Below are positions 25,702 to 34,441 of a DNA stretch of 64,000 nucleotides, piece by piece. Positions within the stretch are counted from its first letter, which is position 1. Each line of letters opens with the position of its first letter. Under the pieces are notes generated by a model. The model was given only the letters and a program-made list of their open reading frames with translations. It had not been told where the DNA came from and made no database searches. A program made the position numbers and the translations under genes. Source of the stretch: Saprospiraceae bacterium (lineage in GTDB: Bacteria > Bacteroidota > Bacteroidia > Chitinophagales > Saprospiraceae); the NCBI GenBank assembly GCA_016718505.1, contig JADKDE010000002.1, positions 248,001-312,000 on the forward strand, read 5' to 3'.

Positions 25702-25766
25702 TTAGTCTTCATGCCTGCTTCTTGCCGTTTAATGGCTGAAACAATTTGTGATTCTGTGAATTTCAT
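25695..25766 (-). pseudogene. Remnant of an IS3-family transposase OrfA
   Basis: On the minus strand an ATG at 25766 opens MKFTESQIVSAIKRQEAGMK, typical of the N-terminus of IS3-family OrfA (helix-turn-helix protein). After about 24 codons the homology ends at the HsdR fragment. Only the start of the element survives, so an IS insertion and a deletion probably removed the rest of hsdR. Confidence 0.65.
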
Positions 25767-25810
25767 TTTCAGATCTTAAATTGTCTTTAAAGGTATTAAA
25801 ATTTGTTATT

Positions 25811-26755
25811 TTAACAACTTCTTTCTGGCCGAATTTTAGAGACGCCGACACTTGTAGGATATACTTCGAGTCCCGTCCGGTCCGCAAAGCCCGCCAAACC
25901 TTGCAATCCTCCACTGTGATACAACACGATGCTGCTTTCCTCCGAGAAAAAATCGTTTGCTAGATCTTTTTCAACACCATACCACAATTTTCCTGTATAT
26001 ATCGGGTCCAATTTGATTTGGGTGGCTCCAGTAAATGCTCTCATTGATTGGAGTAAATTTTCATCCCAACGCGCGTATCCTCCTAAGTGAGCATCCTTGT
26101 TGATACTTATATTTGCCCGTTTTTCAAAATCAAGATTGAGGCCTTTTAAGACTGGATAAATTCGGATATGCCAGTCACTACCCAAATGTTTGGCTAAGTA
26201 TGTGGCTGTCGCCCCTGTCCCCAATGCCACACAGAGATATTTTTGTTGAGTAGGAAATAAATGCGAAGATAATTCTGTGGCTAAATACTTTAATCCAGTT
26301 TCTGCGAAGGTACTATTTCCACCCTCGGGTATGATGAAAGGGTTTTTAAAGTTACTGAGCAGTTTTAGAATATCGGCTCCATTTTCTTTCAATCGATAGG
26401 AACTTCGATCTACAAAAAACAAAGTTGCGCCAAATTCTTTAAGCAGTCTTAGGGTGGGATTTGAATTTTCTTCACCTCGAATGACAGCAACAAATGGAAT
26501 TTTTAGATGGTGGCAAGTACACGCTGTGGCTACCAAATGATTTGAATAGGCGCCCCCAAAACTTATCCAAACGTCGTAATCTTGGTTCAGCGCATGTTCT
26601 AAATGTCCTTGGAGTTTTCGCCATTTATTTCCAGAAATCCAAGGATGTATCTGGTCATCTCTCTTGATAAAAAGTGGCCGTTTGGAAGAAAATTTACCAG
26701 TGATGTCTTGAATTTCTGAAGGGAGATTCAATGCCAATCCATCCTCAGAAATCAT
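25811..26755 (-). CDS. D-cysteine desulfhydrase/ACC deaminase family PLP enzyme
   Basis: 314 residues of the tryptophan-synthase-beta fold. The PLP lysine is in ISGNKWRKLQG (Lys44). The substrate and phosphate loops are SFGGAYSNHL and ALGTGATATYL. The family splits between 1-aminocyclopropane-1-carboxylate deaminase and D-cysteine desulfhydrase; without the deciding residues being clear, desulfhydrase or a related beta-elimination is the safer call. Its start overlaps the stop of the upstream T9SS gene by four bases. The last residues (KIRPERSC) lie next to the hsdR/IS3 scar. Confidence 0.82.
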   Translation of the reverse strand: MISEDGLALNLPSEIQDITGKFSSKRPLFIKRDDQIHPWISGNKWRKLQGHLEHALNQDYDVWISFGGAYSNHLVATACTCHHLKIPFVAVIRGEENSNPTLRLLKEFGATLFFVDRSSYRLKENGADILKLLSNFKNPFIIPEGGNSTFAETGLKYLATELSSHLFPTQQKYLCVALGTGATATYLAKHLGSDWHIRIYPVLKGLNLDFEKRANISINKDAHLGGYARWDENLLQSMRAFTGATQIKLDPIYTGKLWYGVEKDLANDFFSEESSIVLYHSGGLQGLAGFADRTGLEVYPTSVGVSKIRPERSC

Positions 26756-27888
26756 AACTTTTGGAATGAACCACGACTTACTTTGCCATCGCTGGTATGG
26801 GCTTCTAGGATATACATGCCTGTCGATAAAGCTCCGATGTTGAGGCTTGGAATACCGACATTTGTATCAAGATCTTGGATTATAACCAATCGACCTAATG
26901 CATCCCAAACTGTCAGCTTTTGGTATCGAAGATTTTGATAATCGGGCAATTCAAGATTTATATAAGAAGCTGCTGGATTCGGAAATACCTTGATGGGAGT
27001 CTTAAGGATGGTGACTTCTTGATTGCTGTTGACGATGGGTTTGGCGGTTTTGATGGTGATATTCACGACTCTTTGGAAAGTACTGTCCGTGGTCATATTG
27101 CAAAGGACTTCTTTCGTCTGATTGTTGTAAAATTGATAACTAACTACGGTGTCAATGCCCGTGCCAAACCCTCCACCTGGAACCAAAGATGTAATATCTT
27201 GCCATCCTAAAAACGAAAACTTAGCCTCAAATCGCTGGTCATTGATCTGGGTTTGCTTTACTCTTAATACATCGAAGGATTGTCCAGAAGGCAAGGTCAT
27301 CAATCCCCAAGCGTCTGCTTTAAGGGATCTTTTAATAACATTTTTTAGTCTGATAGAATCTGGTGCGATGGGGAATATGGACAATAAAGTGTCGGGTAGG
27401 GCAGAGGCTGGAATTGCCCCTATGAAATTGCTGTTTTGAGCGAAAGTATCCAAGTAGTTGATATTTGCAGGACGAGTCCAATATGCCGGTTCGTATTTTG
27501 AAAAAACCTGGGCACCAAATCCGATGGGATCCTTGGCGGCTGTACCCAAATTATAGATTCCCGTGGATGTCACACGAAAATATGTCTCAATGCTGTCCGA
27601 AGCATTGTTTTTGCCGACCAAGGTCGCAAGTGGATATTTGCTGCGGAAAATTCCATCATTAGCAGCATAATAAATGCTGTGTTGCTGATTATTGCTGACG
27701 GTCCCTGAACTAAGATCCCAGATTTGATTTGGACCTTCAGGAGAGATCATCTGCCCCAATAAGATAAGGCGACTGACCTTGAAAGTATCTCCAGGAATTG
27801 GCAATGAAGCAGGAGTTATGGATGTTTGTCCATTTAAGTTTATCCCAATAAAAAAGAATAATAAAAGGTGTATCGCAGTTTTTTTCAT
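26752..27888 (-). CDS. Secreted protein with T9SS type A sorting domain
   Basis: 378 residues. A signal peptide (MKKTAIHLLLFFFIGINLNGQ) precedes about 270 residues I do not recognise. The C-terminal 80 residues are a T9SS domain (VFPNPAASYINLELPD, LTVWDALGRLV, LSTGMYILEAHTSDG). The ATG at 27888 was preferred to one at 27924 because a TATCTTTG promoter core lies at 27911-27918, so the farther ATG would not be transcribed. It is the first gene of a two-gene operon with the PLP enzyme, a pairing that has no obvious functional sense. Confidence 0.85.
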   Translation of the reverse strand: MKKTAIHLLLFFFIGINLNGQTSITPASLPIPGDTFKVSRLILLGQMISPEGPNQIWDLSSGTVSNNQQHSIYYAANDGIFRSKYPLATLVGKNNASDSIETYFRVTSTGIYNLGTAAKDPIGFGAQVFSKYEPAYWTRPANINYLDTFAQNSNFIGAIPASALPDTLLSIFPIAPDSIRLKNVIKRSLKADAWGLMTLPSGQSFDVLRVKQTQINDQRFEAKFSFLGWQDITSLVPGGGFGTGIDTVVSYQFYNNQTKEVLCNMTTDSTFQRVVNITIKTAKPIVNSNQEVTILKTPIKVFPNPAASYINLELPDYQNLRYQKLTVWDALGRLVIIQDLDTNVGIPSLNIGALSTGMYILEAHTSDGKVSRGSFQKL

Positions 27889-27910
27889 AATATTTTGGGT
27901 TTTTTCTGTC

Positions 27911-27918
27911 CAAAGATA
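27911..27918 (-). promoter_or_regulatory. -7 promoter element of the T9SS gene
   Basis: CAAAGATA on the plus strand reads TATCTTTG on the minus strand, a perfect TAnnTTTG. It decides the start codon of the gene it serves. Confidence 0.5.
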
Positions 27919-28090
27919 GCGCAATCTAGCTAAAATTCTTTATTTATTTCTTCATTCTAATGCCAAGGAAAAGGAAAGTTAAAATTACTTTAACAATTTT
28001 TTTCATAAAACTTTTGGTCTATGCCACTTCAAAGGTAATAAAATATATAAAAAAAATATATATATTATAGGAACTGAATTAAAACCTAGA

Positions 28091-28155
28091 GCACGAGAGA
28101 TGGGAATGGCTTGGTCTCATCTCGATGAGACGGAACAAAGTGAACCCATGGACAG
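28091..28155 (-). repeat. Structured intergenic repeat R2, copy B (partial)
   Basis: Matches the inverse complement of copy A (21450-21556) through GATGGGA, TGGCTTGGTCTC, GAGACGGA and AAGTGAACCCA. The central hairpin is different and shorter: GTCTCATC/GATGAGAC here, GTCTC...GCTAT/ATAGC...GAGAC there. The copy stops after the GGACAG, so the GGGCACA end is missing. Confidence 0.75.
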
Positions 28156-28206
28156 GTACTATCTTCAATACCAAATTATTTTACATTTTTAGACTACATT
28201 TTTTAA

Positions 28207-28291
28207 TATATTTGCCTTACGGAGAGGGGGCATACTTCGATAACTTAAAGGATGCTCACCTTGTGAAGCCACATTATATGTGGCTTTTTTT
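28207..28291 (+). ncRNA. Candidate small RNA with its own promoter core and terminator
   Basis: TATATTTG at 28207-28214 is a perfect -7 element. About 70 bases later a strong terminator follows: AAGCCACAT (28266-28274) pairs with ATGTGGCTT (28278-28286), then a T run. Between them GGGGGCAT and ATGCTCACC can form a second hairpin. No open frame of note is present. The -33 element is weak. It might also be linked to the neighbouring IS110 element. Confidence 0.4.
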
Positions 28292-28339
28292 AATTGTTTT
28301 TCTTTATCTATTTTTAACGGAGAGGGGGGCGCAAACTCC
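28218..28339 (+). repeat. Direct repeat CGGAGAGGGGGC, two copies 98 bases apart
   Basis: TTACGGAGAGGGGGCATACT starts at 28218 and TAACGGAGAGGGGGGCGCAA at about 28316. The copies flank the small RNA terminator on both sides and lie just downstream of the IS110 gene. Confidence 0.6.
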
Positions 28340-28366
28340 TCCTTTTGGATATTTGAAAAATTAATG

Positions 28367-29350
28367 TCATATATCAAATCCTTTTTCCAAATATAATAAA
28401 TCATAAGCAATAGTTTTTTCTGTACAGCGACGATTCCTTTCATTTTTATTCCAGTTTTTCAAATACCCTGGTGTACAGTTTTTCAAACACTGTTCCTCTT
28501 TCCCTCTTGCGACTAATGCTGGCATATGTAATATTCTTCTGATTTTAGAGTTACCTTTTTTGGAAATTTTAGTTTTGCCTTGATGTTTTCCCGATTGATT
28601 TTCAACTACATCATATCCTGCATAGCTTACTACTTGTTTGTAATTTTCAAATAGCTCAAATCCTCCAGTTTCTGCAATAATTGTTGCTGCTGACAATGTG
28701 GCTATGCCATGAAGCTTACAAACTCTAGCAAACTTATCCTTGTACGTAGGATTGGTTTCTATCATTTTATGGATTTCAACTTCAATTATTGCTAATTGTT
28801 TTTTGAGAAAAGTAATAAGTTGTTTAATTTGAGTTAATTCAATTTTTACTTGACGTGCAGCAGTTTCCGCAGCATGTAGGCGGTTTTTTTCTGAAGTAAT
28901 ATTCTTTTGCAATACCTCATGTTGCCTCGTTAGAATACGAAGATCATAAAAAAAGTTGCCCAAAGGTTTCCATTCTTTTAAATTTTGTTCCGCTCCCATT
29001 TGAGCTAGACCTTTAGCATCAATTTTATCATTTTTACTTTTGAGCCCTAAAGCTTGTAAATACTTTTTTGCCTTATTGGGCAACACTATGGAAATTCTTA
29101 ACCCTTTTTCTAATAAAAATACGCACTATTTTCATGATAAACTCCCGTTGCTTCCATACATACCACCAATGGAATTTCTGGCGACTTATGACTTTTTATA
29201 ATCCAATTATAAAGTTCCAAAGCCCCTTTTTGTATTACTGTGCGTTTTGGAGAATTGAACTTTTACCCGTTGTTCAATATCTATCACAGATATACATGCT
29301 TTAATGTCGGCCGCAGAAACATCTAATCCAACTGAATACTTTATTATCAT
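28367..29350 (-). mobile_element. IS110-family transposase, with two frameshifts
   Basis: The gene reads from ATG at 29350 down to 28367. The start, KYSVGLDVSAADIKACIS, and the later VCMEATGVYH and KNDKIDAKGLAQ carry the acidic residues of the N-terminal RuvC-like DEDD domain. The C-terminal domain has TIIAETGGFE, YAGYDV and KKGNSKIRRIL, including the conserved serine region. The frame is lost twice: near 29223-29235 (net +1, in the C4/T5 runs) and near 29115-29119 (one base lost in an A/T run). Restored length is about 327 residues, normal for the family. It may be decayed or, like other genes here, miscalled. IS110 elements lack terminal inverted repeats, so ends cannot be fixed. Confidence 0.85.
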
Positions 29351-29643
29351 AAAAAATAGTTTTTGTATAATACTAAAAATTTATTTGCATACCATTGCTC
29401 ATTGTAATACAACATCTAATTTAATAAAACTAGTGTCTAGGTACTATTGAGGCTGACAAATAAAAACTACCACAGATAAACCTGTCTCGACAATATCATT
29501 TTTAAAATGTATCTAGCGCGGTCTCAATTTGCTGTGATAGCTTTTAGTATTATGGGTTAAATTATAAAAATATGAGTTATATTGCAAAGATATGAGCTCG
29601 GTCCGCACCGAAGGGGAGGAAGTGCCATCGTTATTTTAAAAAA
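29351..29643 (-). other. Non-coding flank upstream of the IS110 transposase; possible bridge RNA region
   Basis: No protein-like frame is seen. In IS110-group elements the non-coding stretch before the recombinase gene encodes a structured bridge RNA that pairs with target and donor DNA, so this is where one would lie. A GC-richer part at about 29592-29628 (CGGT-CCGC-ACCG hairpin) resembles the chromosomal repeats and probably lies outside the element. I could not fold the RNA by eye with confidence. Confidence 0.35.
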
Positions 29644-30192
29644 TCAGGGCTTGATGGTTTTGGGTACTGAATAAAAATTTAAATCTATGATCCGCAGGCG
29701 ATATTTGTCCTCGAAGTAAAAAGTCCTGTATTGAAAAATGGTTTTGTTTAAGTACCATATCACAATGGGAATCACGATAAATGCGGCATTCCAAGGGTCA
29801 AATCCGTTGCCTTGAATCATAAAATATGCCAAATTGTAAGCGCTGGAAATGGAAGAGGAAAGCATGATGCCGTTGATAAAATGATAGAGCCAACGGTTGT
29901 TTTTCTTCTTTACGGCGAGTATATTGTCAATTTTGAGATCCAAAGTGCTGAGGCCTATATACCCGTGCTCGAAGTTTAGACTTTCTATTCGATCTGTGTA
30001 CCAAGTGTCGGGAAATTCCTTGGTTTTGTAGGTGATTTCATCGCCGATTTTGTATCTGAAACGCTTGCTGGAGTTGATTTTCTCTACTTGTAGCCAAAGT
30101 TGTGAGTTGCAATATTCTGTACCAATAAAAAAGAGTACAAGAACCAAAATAAGTTTCGAGAAAGTGCTCTTTGATGAGATGGTTAAAATCAT
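29644..30192 (-). CDS. Uncharacterised protein with signal peptide and membrane segments
   Basis: 182 residues. An N-terminal hydrophobic segment ending GTEYCNSQ looks like a signal peptide. A soluble, Lys/Asp-rich part follows (about residues 32-105), then two hydrophobic segments near 105-150 and a polar tail. I do not recognise the family. The start follows the murB stop by four bases, so the two are translated together; a role in the envelope would fit but is inferred from position only. Confidence 0.65.
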   Translation of the reverse strand: MILTISSKSTFSKLILVLVLFFIGTEYCNSQLWLQVEKINSSKRFRYKIGDEITYKTKEFPDTWYTDRIESLNFEHGYIGLSTLDLKIDNILAVKKKNNRWLYHFINGIMLSSSISSAYNLAYFMIQGNGFDPWNAAFIVIPIVIWYLNKTIFQYRTFYFEDKYRLRIIDLNFYSVPKTIKP

Positions 30193-30196
30193 GATT

Positions 30197-31204
30197 TCAA
30201 ATAATATTTACTTCGGGGGTTAATTTAATACCAAAGAGCAGATGCACTTTTTCCATCACACGGTGGGCGTGTTCTTTGATTTCAGTCCCAGTAGCCTGGC
30301 CATAATTCACGATGACGAGAGCTTGGTCTTTGTGGGATCCAGTTTGACCGAATTTCACGCCTTTGAAACCAGCTTGTTCGATGAGCCAGCCGGCAGGAAT
30401 TTTAATTTTTTGAGGGGAATCTGTTGGATACCACGGCATGTTTGGAAATCGATTCTTGAGTGCTTGGAAGGATTCTGTATCGATGATGGGATTTTTAAAG
30501 AAACTACCAGCATTGCCCATGAAAGCGGGATTTGGTAACTTGGACTGGCGTATATGAATAACTGCATTGCTGATGTCTTGGATCGTAGGTTCGAGGATAT
30601 TCATGCTATCCAATTCCTTGGAAATATCACCATAATTTATTTTCAAAACATGATCGTAGAGAGATAATCTAAGGCGCATTGACAGGACGACAAGTTCTTT
30701 ATGATGCTTGAAATAGCTGTCTCGATAGCCGAATTGGCAAGCTTGACGGTCAAATGTTTTTACCTCGCTCGCCTCTATATCATAACACGTAACACTAACC
30801 AAAATATCTTTGAGTTCTACGCCATAGGCTCCAATATTTTGAATAGGCGCCGCGCCACAAGTCCCTGGAATCAACGAAAGGTTCTCTATACCACCCCAGT
30901 TTTGTTGGATGCAATACTTAACAAAAGAATGCCAAATTTCGCCTGCACCAACTTCGACAATCACATGATTTTCGTTGGTTTCAACGAGTGAAATGCCTTT
31001 GATTTCATTCTTTAAAACGGTCCCTTCAAAATCTTTGGTGAATAGGATATTCGAGCCTCCACCAAGGATGAGTTTCGGATTGGCATCATAGGCAATCGCT
31101 GTTCTAAGGCTGTCTAAGTCGTCAAAGGTGATCATTCGGAGACACTTTACCCTTATGCCAAAGCTATTTTCAAGAGAAAGATCGTGATTTTCAGTAATAA
31201 TCAA
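30197..31204 (-). CDS. murB: UDP-N-acetylmuramate dehydrogenase
   Basis: 335 residues. It reduces UDP-GlcNAc-enolpyruvate to UDP-MurNAc with NADPH and FAD, the second committed step of peptidoglycan synthesis. FAD-binding features are LGGGSNILF (about residues 46-54) and LSLIPGTCGAAPIQNIGAYG. The catalytic region has FGYRDSYFK, and GNAGSFFKNP holds the proton-donating serine. The length and the YRDS segment match the E. coli-like type I enzyme. It lies 18 bases after a Nudix gene and four before a small membrane protein gene, all on the minus strand. Confidence 0.95.
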   Translation of the reverse strand: MIITENHDLSLENSFGIRVKCLRMITFDDLDSLRTAIAYDANPKLILGGGSNILFTKDFEGTVLKNEIKGISLVETNENHVIVEVGAGEIWHSFVKYCIQQNWGGIENLSLIPGTCGAAPIQNIGAYGVELKDILVSVTCYDIEASEVKTFDRQACQFGYRDSYFKHHKELVVLSMRLRLSLYDHVLKINYGDISKELDSMNILEPTIQDISNAVIHIRQSKLPNPAFMGNAGSFFKNPIIDTESFQALKNRFPNMPWYPTDSPQKIKIPAGWLIEQAGFKGVKFGQTGSHKDQALVIVNYGQATGTEIKEHAHRVMEKVHLLFGIKLTPEVNII

Positions 31205-31222
31205 AACGCTTGATTTTTGTAA

Positions 31223-31912
31223 TTAAATTTGGAATAAAAATCCGTCCTCAGCGATGGCTTTGTATTTTTCAGCATCGAATTGGAAAAGTTTTGCGGGTCG
31301 ATGCGCTACGCCTTCCTGTGTGACTCCCTTGTCCTCTAGAATTTCCATTGACAAGATTTTTTTTCTAAAATTTCTTTTATCCAAGGAAGTGCCGAGGATG
31401 GCCTCGTATAATTTTTGCAAGGCGGAAAGCGTGAACTGTTTTGGCAATAAGTCGAAGCCGATGGGTCTATTTTTGATGGCAGACCTCAACTTGGAAAGAC
31501 AAGATTCAAGGATGATATTGTGATCAAAAGCCAATTCTTCTACTTCATCTATCGGCAGCCAAGCAATTTGTTCTACGTGGGAACTCGCATAGGCGTGGAG
31601 CGCGGCTGGCTTGACCAATGCATAATAAGCAGTCGTGATAACCCTACCCAAGGGGTGTCTGTCTATAGTACCAAAGGTTGAAACTTGTTGCATCGGGACG
31701 TTTTGTAGTCCAGTAAGCTCGTGAAGAACCCGCTTGGCTGATAGGTTCAAATCCTCATCCAGATAAACCAGATTGCCAGGCAAAGCCCAAAATCCTTTGA
31801 AAGGATCCTCGCCTCTTTTGATGATTAATATTTTGATTTTACCCTCGTCGAAGCCGAAAATAACGCAATCCACCGAGAATGCCATCTTAAAAAAACTACT
31901 TACATCTGACAT
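31223..31912 (-). CDS. Nudix-domain protein with C-terminal winged helix (NrtR-like regulator)
   Basis: 229 residues. Residues 10-150 are a Nudix fold, but the Nudix box (about 46-69, ending KRVLHELTGL) lacks the two glutamates of the REUxEE core, so hydrolysis is unlikely. The C-terminal 80 residues (FTLSALQKLYEAILG ... RNFRKKIL ... LFQFDAEKYK) form the winged helix seen in NrtR/AraR-type transcription factors, which sense ADP-ribose or sugars through the inactive Nudix domain. It leads the operon with murB. The regulon is unknown; NAD or sugar metabolism is the usual target. Confidence 0.82.
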   Translation of the reverse strand: MSDVSSFFKMAFSVDCVIFGFDEGKIKILIIKRGEDPFKGFWALPGNLVYLDEDLNLSAKRVLHELTGLQNVPMQQVSTFGTIDRHPLGRVITTAYYALVKPAALHAYASSHVEQIAWLPIDEVEELAFDHNIILESCLSKLRSAIKNRPIGFDLLPKQFTLSALQKLYEAILGTSLDKRNFRKKILSMEILEDKGVTQEGVAHRPAKLFQFDAEKYKAIAEDGFLFQI

Positions 31913-32002
31913 CTTATTTGTCTAGATTTTATAGAAATACAAAAATAAATTAAATGAATTATTCGCTAATTTAAGGTTAATTTTACATTTTAATTTTTTT
32001 TT

Positions 32003-33032
32003 GTGAAAATTATCAATTTAGTTAGCGATACCGTCACTAGGCCTTCCGCCGAAATGTTAGAGGCTATGATGAAGGCAGAAGTAGGCGACGATGTATTCAA
32101 AGAAGATCCGACCGTAGAGGCATTACAAGCCTATGCTGCGAATTTATTTGGCAAAGAAAAAGCCCTGTTTTGTCCTTCAGGTACCATGACCAATCAGCTG
32201 GCGATTAAGACCCATACGAGTCCTATGGATGAGGTGATTTGTGATAAGGATTCTCATATTTATCATTATGAAAATGGAGGTTACGCTTGGCATTCTGGCG
32301 TAGCAATCCAGCTTATCGATGGCAATAATGGCATCATCAATGCCGATCAGATCAATGCCGCCATAAAGCCGCCAAATGACTGGTTGCCTATCTCAAAACT
32401 AGTGGTTCTAGAAAATACTTCCAACAGGGGAGGAGGGGGATTTTATACCTTAGACCAAATCAGACCCATAAGACACCTCTGCGCCGAAAAAGGACTCCGC
32501 CTCCATCTCGACGGTGCTAGACTTTTCAATGCCTTGATAGAATCTGGAGAATCTACAGCGGAGTGGCCAAGAATTCGACTCTATTTCTATTTGTCTATCA
32601 AAAGGACTTGGGGCGCCCGTGGGTTCCCTATTGATCGGAGATACAGATTTTATAGCCAAAGCGAGGCGATTCCGAAAAGGGATGGGAGGAGGAATGAGAC
32701 AAGTGGGCTATTTGGCTGCTGCTGGGCTATTTGCTTTGCAGAATAATGTTCAAAGGCTCAAAAACGACCACATCAGAGCCAAATCATTGGCAGATTTATT
32801 GTCTTCCAAAACATTTGTCGCCAAAATACTGCCTGTCAAAACCAATATATTGATATTTGACTTGGTGGATGGAATCGATGCGGCCACTTTTTTAGGATTG
32901 TTGGCCGATAAAGGAGTTAAAGCCTCTGCTTTTGGTCCACAGACCGTGCGCATGGTTACACATCTCGATTTTACTGGGCAGGACCTCGTGAGAACCCTTG
33001 ACATTATCGACCAAATGAACATAGGATTTTGA
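32003..33032 (+). CDS. ltaE: Low-specificity L-threonine aldolase, frameshifted
   Basis: It cleaves L-threonine or allo-threonine to glycine and acetaldehyde using PLP. The start is GTG at 32003 (MKIINLVSDTVTRPS). The first frame goes as far as LHLDGARLFNALIESGES and is lost at about 32565; the other frame continues FDSISICLSKGLGAPVGSLL, where SKG holds the PLP lysine, through FRKGMGGGMRQVG to 33032. The shift is net +1 (one extra base, or two lost G). Restored length is about 342 residues, usual for the family. Omp85 and NAD kinase genes follow closely, so it probably leads an operon. Confidence 0.88.
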
Positions 33033-33040
33033 GACCAAAG

Positions 33041-34441
33041 ATGAAATATTTTATCTCCATGGTCTTCGTGATGGTTTGCACATTGTTGGGGAGATCACAA
33101 AGCGATTCAGTTACCATCGAAAAAATTGATTTCACGGGGCTGAAGAAAACCAAATACAGCTTGGCTTTGCGCGAGTTATCTCTTAATCCAGGGGATAAAG
33201 TACTAGTGAAAAATCTCCAAGTAGCTCTTAAATTGGCGGAATACAGGCTTAATAGAAGTGATTTGTTTTCCTTGGTTAAAATCAATATTACCCATTGGGA
33301 TACAGAAAAAAATACACTCAACCTTTCGGTAGAGGTCATTGAAAATCTATACTTAATCCTGGTGCCAGATGTGGACTTAGCGGATAGAAATTTTAACGTA
33401 TGGTGGGTGGATCAAAAGAGATCCTTGGATCGAATCAATATTGGTGGTAGAATCGGTTGGAAAAATTTCTCAGGGAACAAGGACATTCTAAGCTTCCAAA
33501 CGCTTTTTGGATATACCCAAAAGTTCGGTGCCAAATATGAATATCCATATCTGAATCCAGCCAAGACAATTGGCTTTTCTGCTGAAGCATTTTTTAGTCG
33601 AAACAAGGAAATAAACTACGCCACCATCCAAGATAAACAGGCATTTTTCAAGGCTGATAACAAGTATTTAGTGACTCGACAGCGGTACTTGATTGGATTG
33701 TCATACCGGCCAGAATTTTTGACGCAACAAAATCTCCAAATTGGCTATCAGGTAAATAAAGTCCCATCTGATATAGTGGACAGTTTTGACGGCCAGTTTT
33801 TAGACCTTCCTGTGCAGAATTTTTTAAGCATAAATTATAGTTTGGTTTATGACAAAAGAAATACTACTCACTACGCAACCAGCGGATATTTTGTCAAACT
33901 TCAATTTCAAAAAGATGGAATCTTGTCTTCTGATAATTATTCCAACACATTCGTTTTGACCACTTTAGCAGGATATATTCCCTTGAGTAAGCGTTGGAGC
34001 ATCGAGCAAGGAATTCAAGCAAGGCTCAATTTAGAAAGCGGCAAAAGGCCATATTTCAATTACTCGGCGCTCGGCTACCAAGACGAATATTTGAGAGGGT
34101 ATGAATATTATGTAATCGATGGAGATCACTATTTTTTATCTACTTCGAGTCTTCGATTTCTGCTTTTTGACAAGGTATTTCAATACAAAAAATGGATGAT
34201 GCCCGTCCCTAAAATGCGTAGGATGCCTTATCGGATATACCTCTCAGCCAATCTAGACCAAGGCTATGTCCAAAACATTTATTACACCCATTCCAATAGA
34301 CTCCCTAATTCATGGGTCGTCGGCGGAGGATTTGGCATAGATTTTGTACTTTACTACGACAAACTTATCAGCATCGAATGGAGCAGAAACAAATTCGGTC
34401 AAAATGGGTTATTCTTACACTATAAGCTGAATCTGAAATAA
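33041..34441 (+). CDS. Omp85-family (BamA/TamA-like) outer-membrane protein
   Basis: 466 residues: a signal peptide (MKYFISMVFVMVCTLLGRSQ), one to two POTRA-like modules (VTIEKIDFTGLKKTKYSLALREL and the following segment to about residue 110), then a barrel. It is shorter than BamA (five POTRA), so it is a small relative of TamA or a two-partner type transporter, with YLRGYEYYVIDG matching the conserved (V/I)RG(Y/F) lid-lock motif. It probably inserts or exports outer-membrane proteins or lipids. ATG at 33041 was preferred to a TTG at 33029 because the signal peptide begins there. nadK starts right after its stop. Confidence 0.85.
   Translation: MKYFISMVFVMVCTLLGRSQSDSVTIEKIDFTGLKKTKYSLALRELSLNPGDKVLVKNLQVALKLAEYRLNRSDLFSLVKINITHWDTEKNTLNLSVEVIENLYLILVPDVDLADRNFNVWWVDQKRSLDRINIGGRIGWKNFSGNKDILSFQTLFGYTQKFGAKYEYPYLNPAKTIGFSAEAFFSRNKEINYATIQDKQAFFKADNKYLVTRQRYLIGLSYRPEFLTQQNLQIGYQVNKVPSDIVDSFDGQFLDLPVQNFLSINYSLVYDKRNTTHYATSGYFVKLQFQKDGILSSDNYSNTFVLTTLAGYIPLSKRWSIEQGIQARLNLESGKRPYFNYSALGYQDEYLRGYEYYVIDGDHYFLSTSSLRFLLFDKVFQYKKWMMPVPKMRRMPYRIYLSANLDQGYVQNIYYTHSNRLPNSWVVGGGFGIDFVLYYDKLISIEWSRNKFGQNGLFLHYKLNLK

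Noticed and set aside
29100..29240. Programmed ribosomal frameshifting in the IS110 transposase
   Set aside because: IS110 elements use one uninterrupted frame; two opposite shifts with in-between homology fit errors or decay better.
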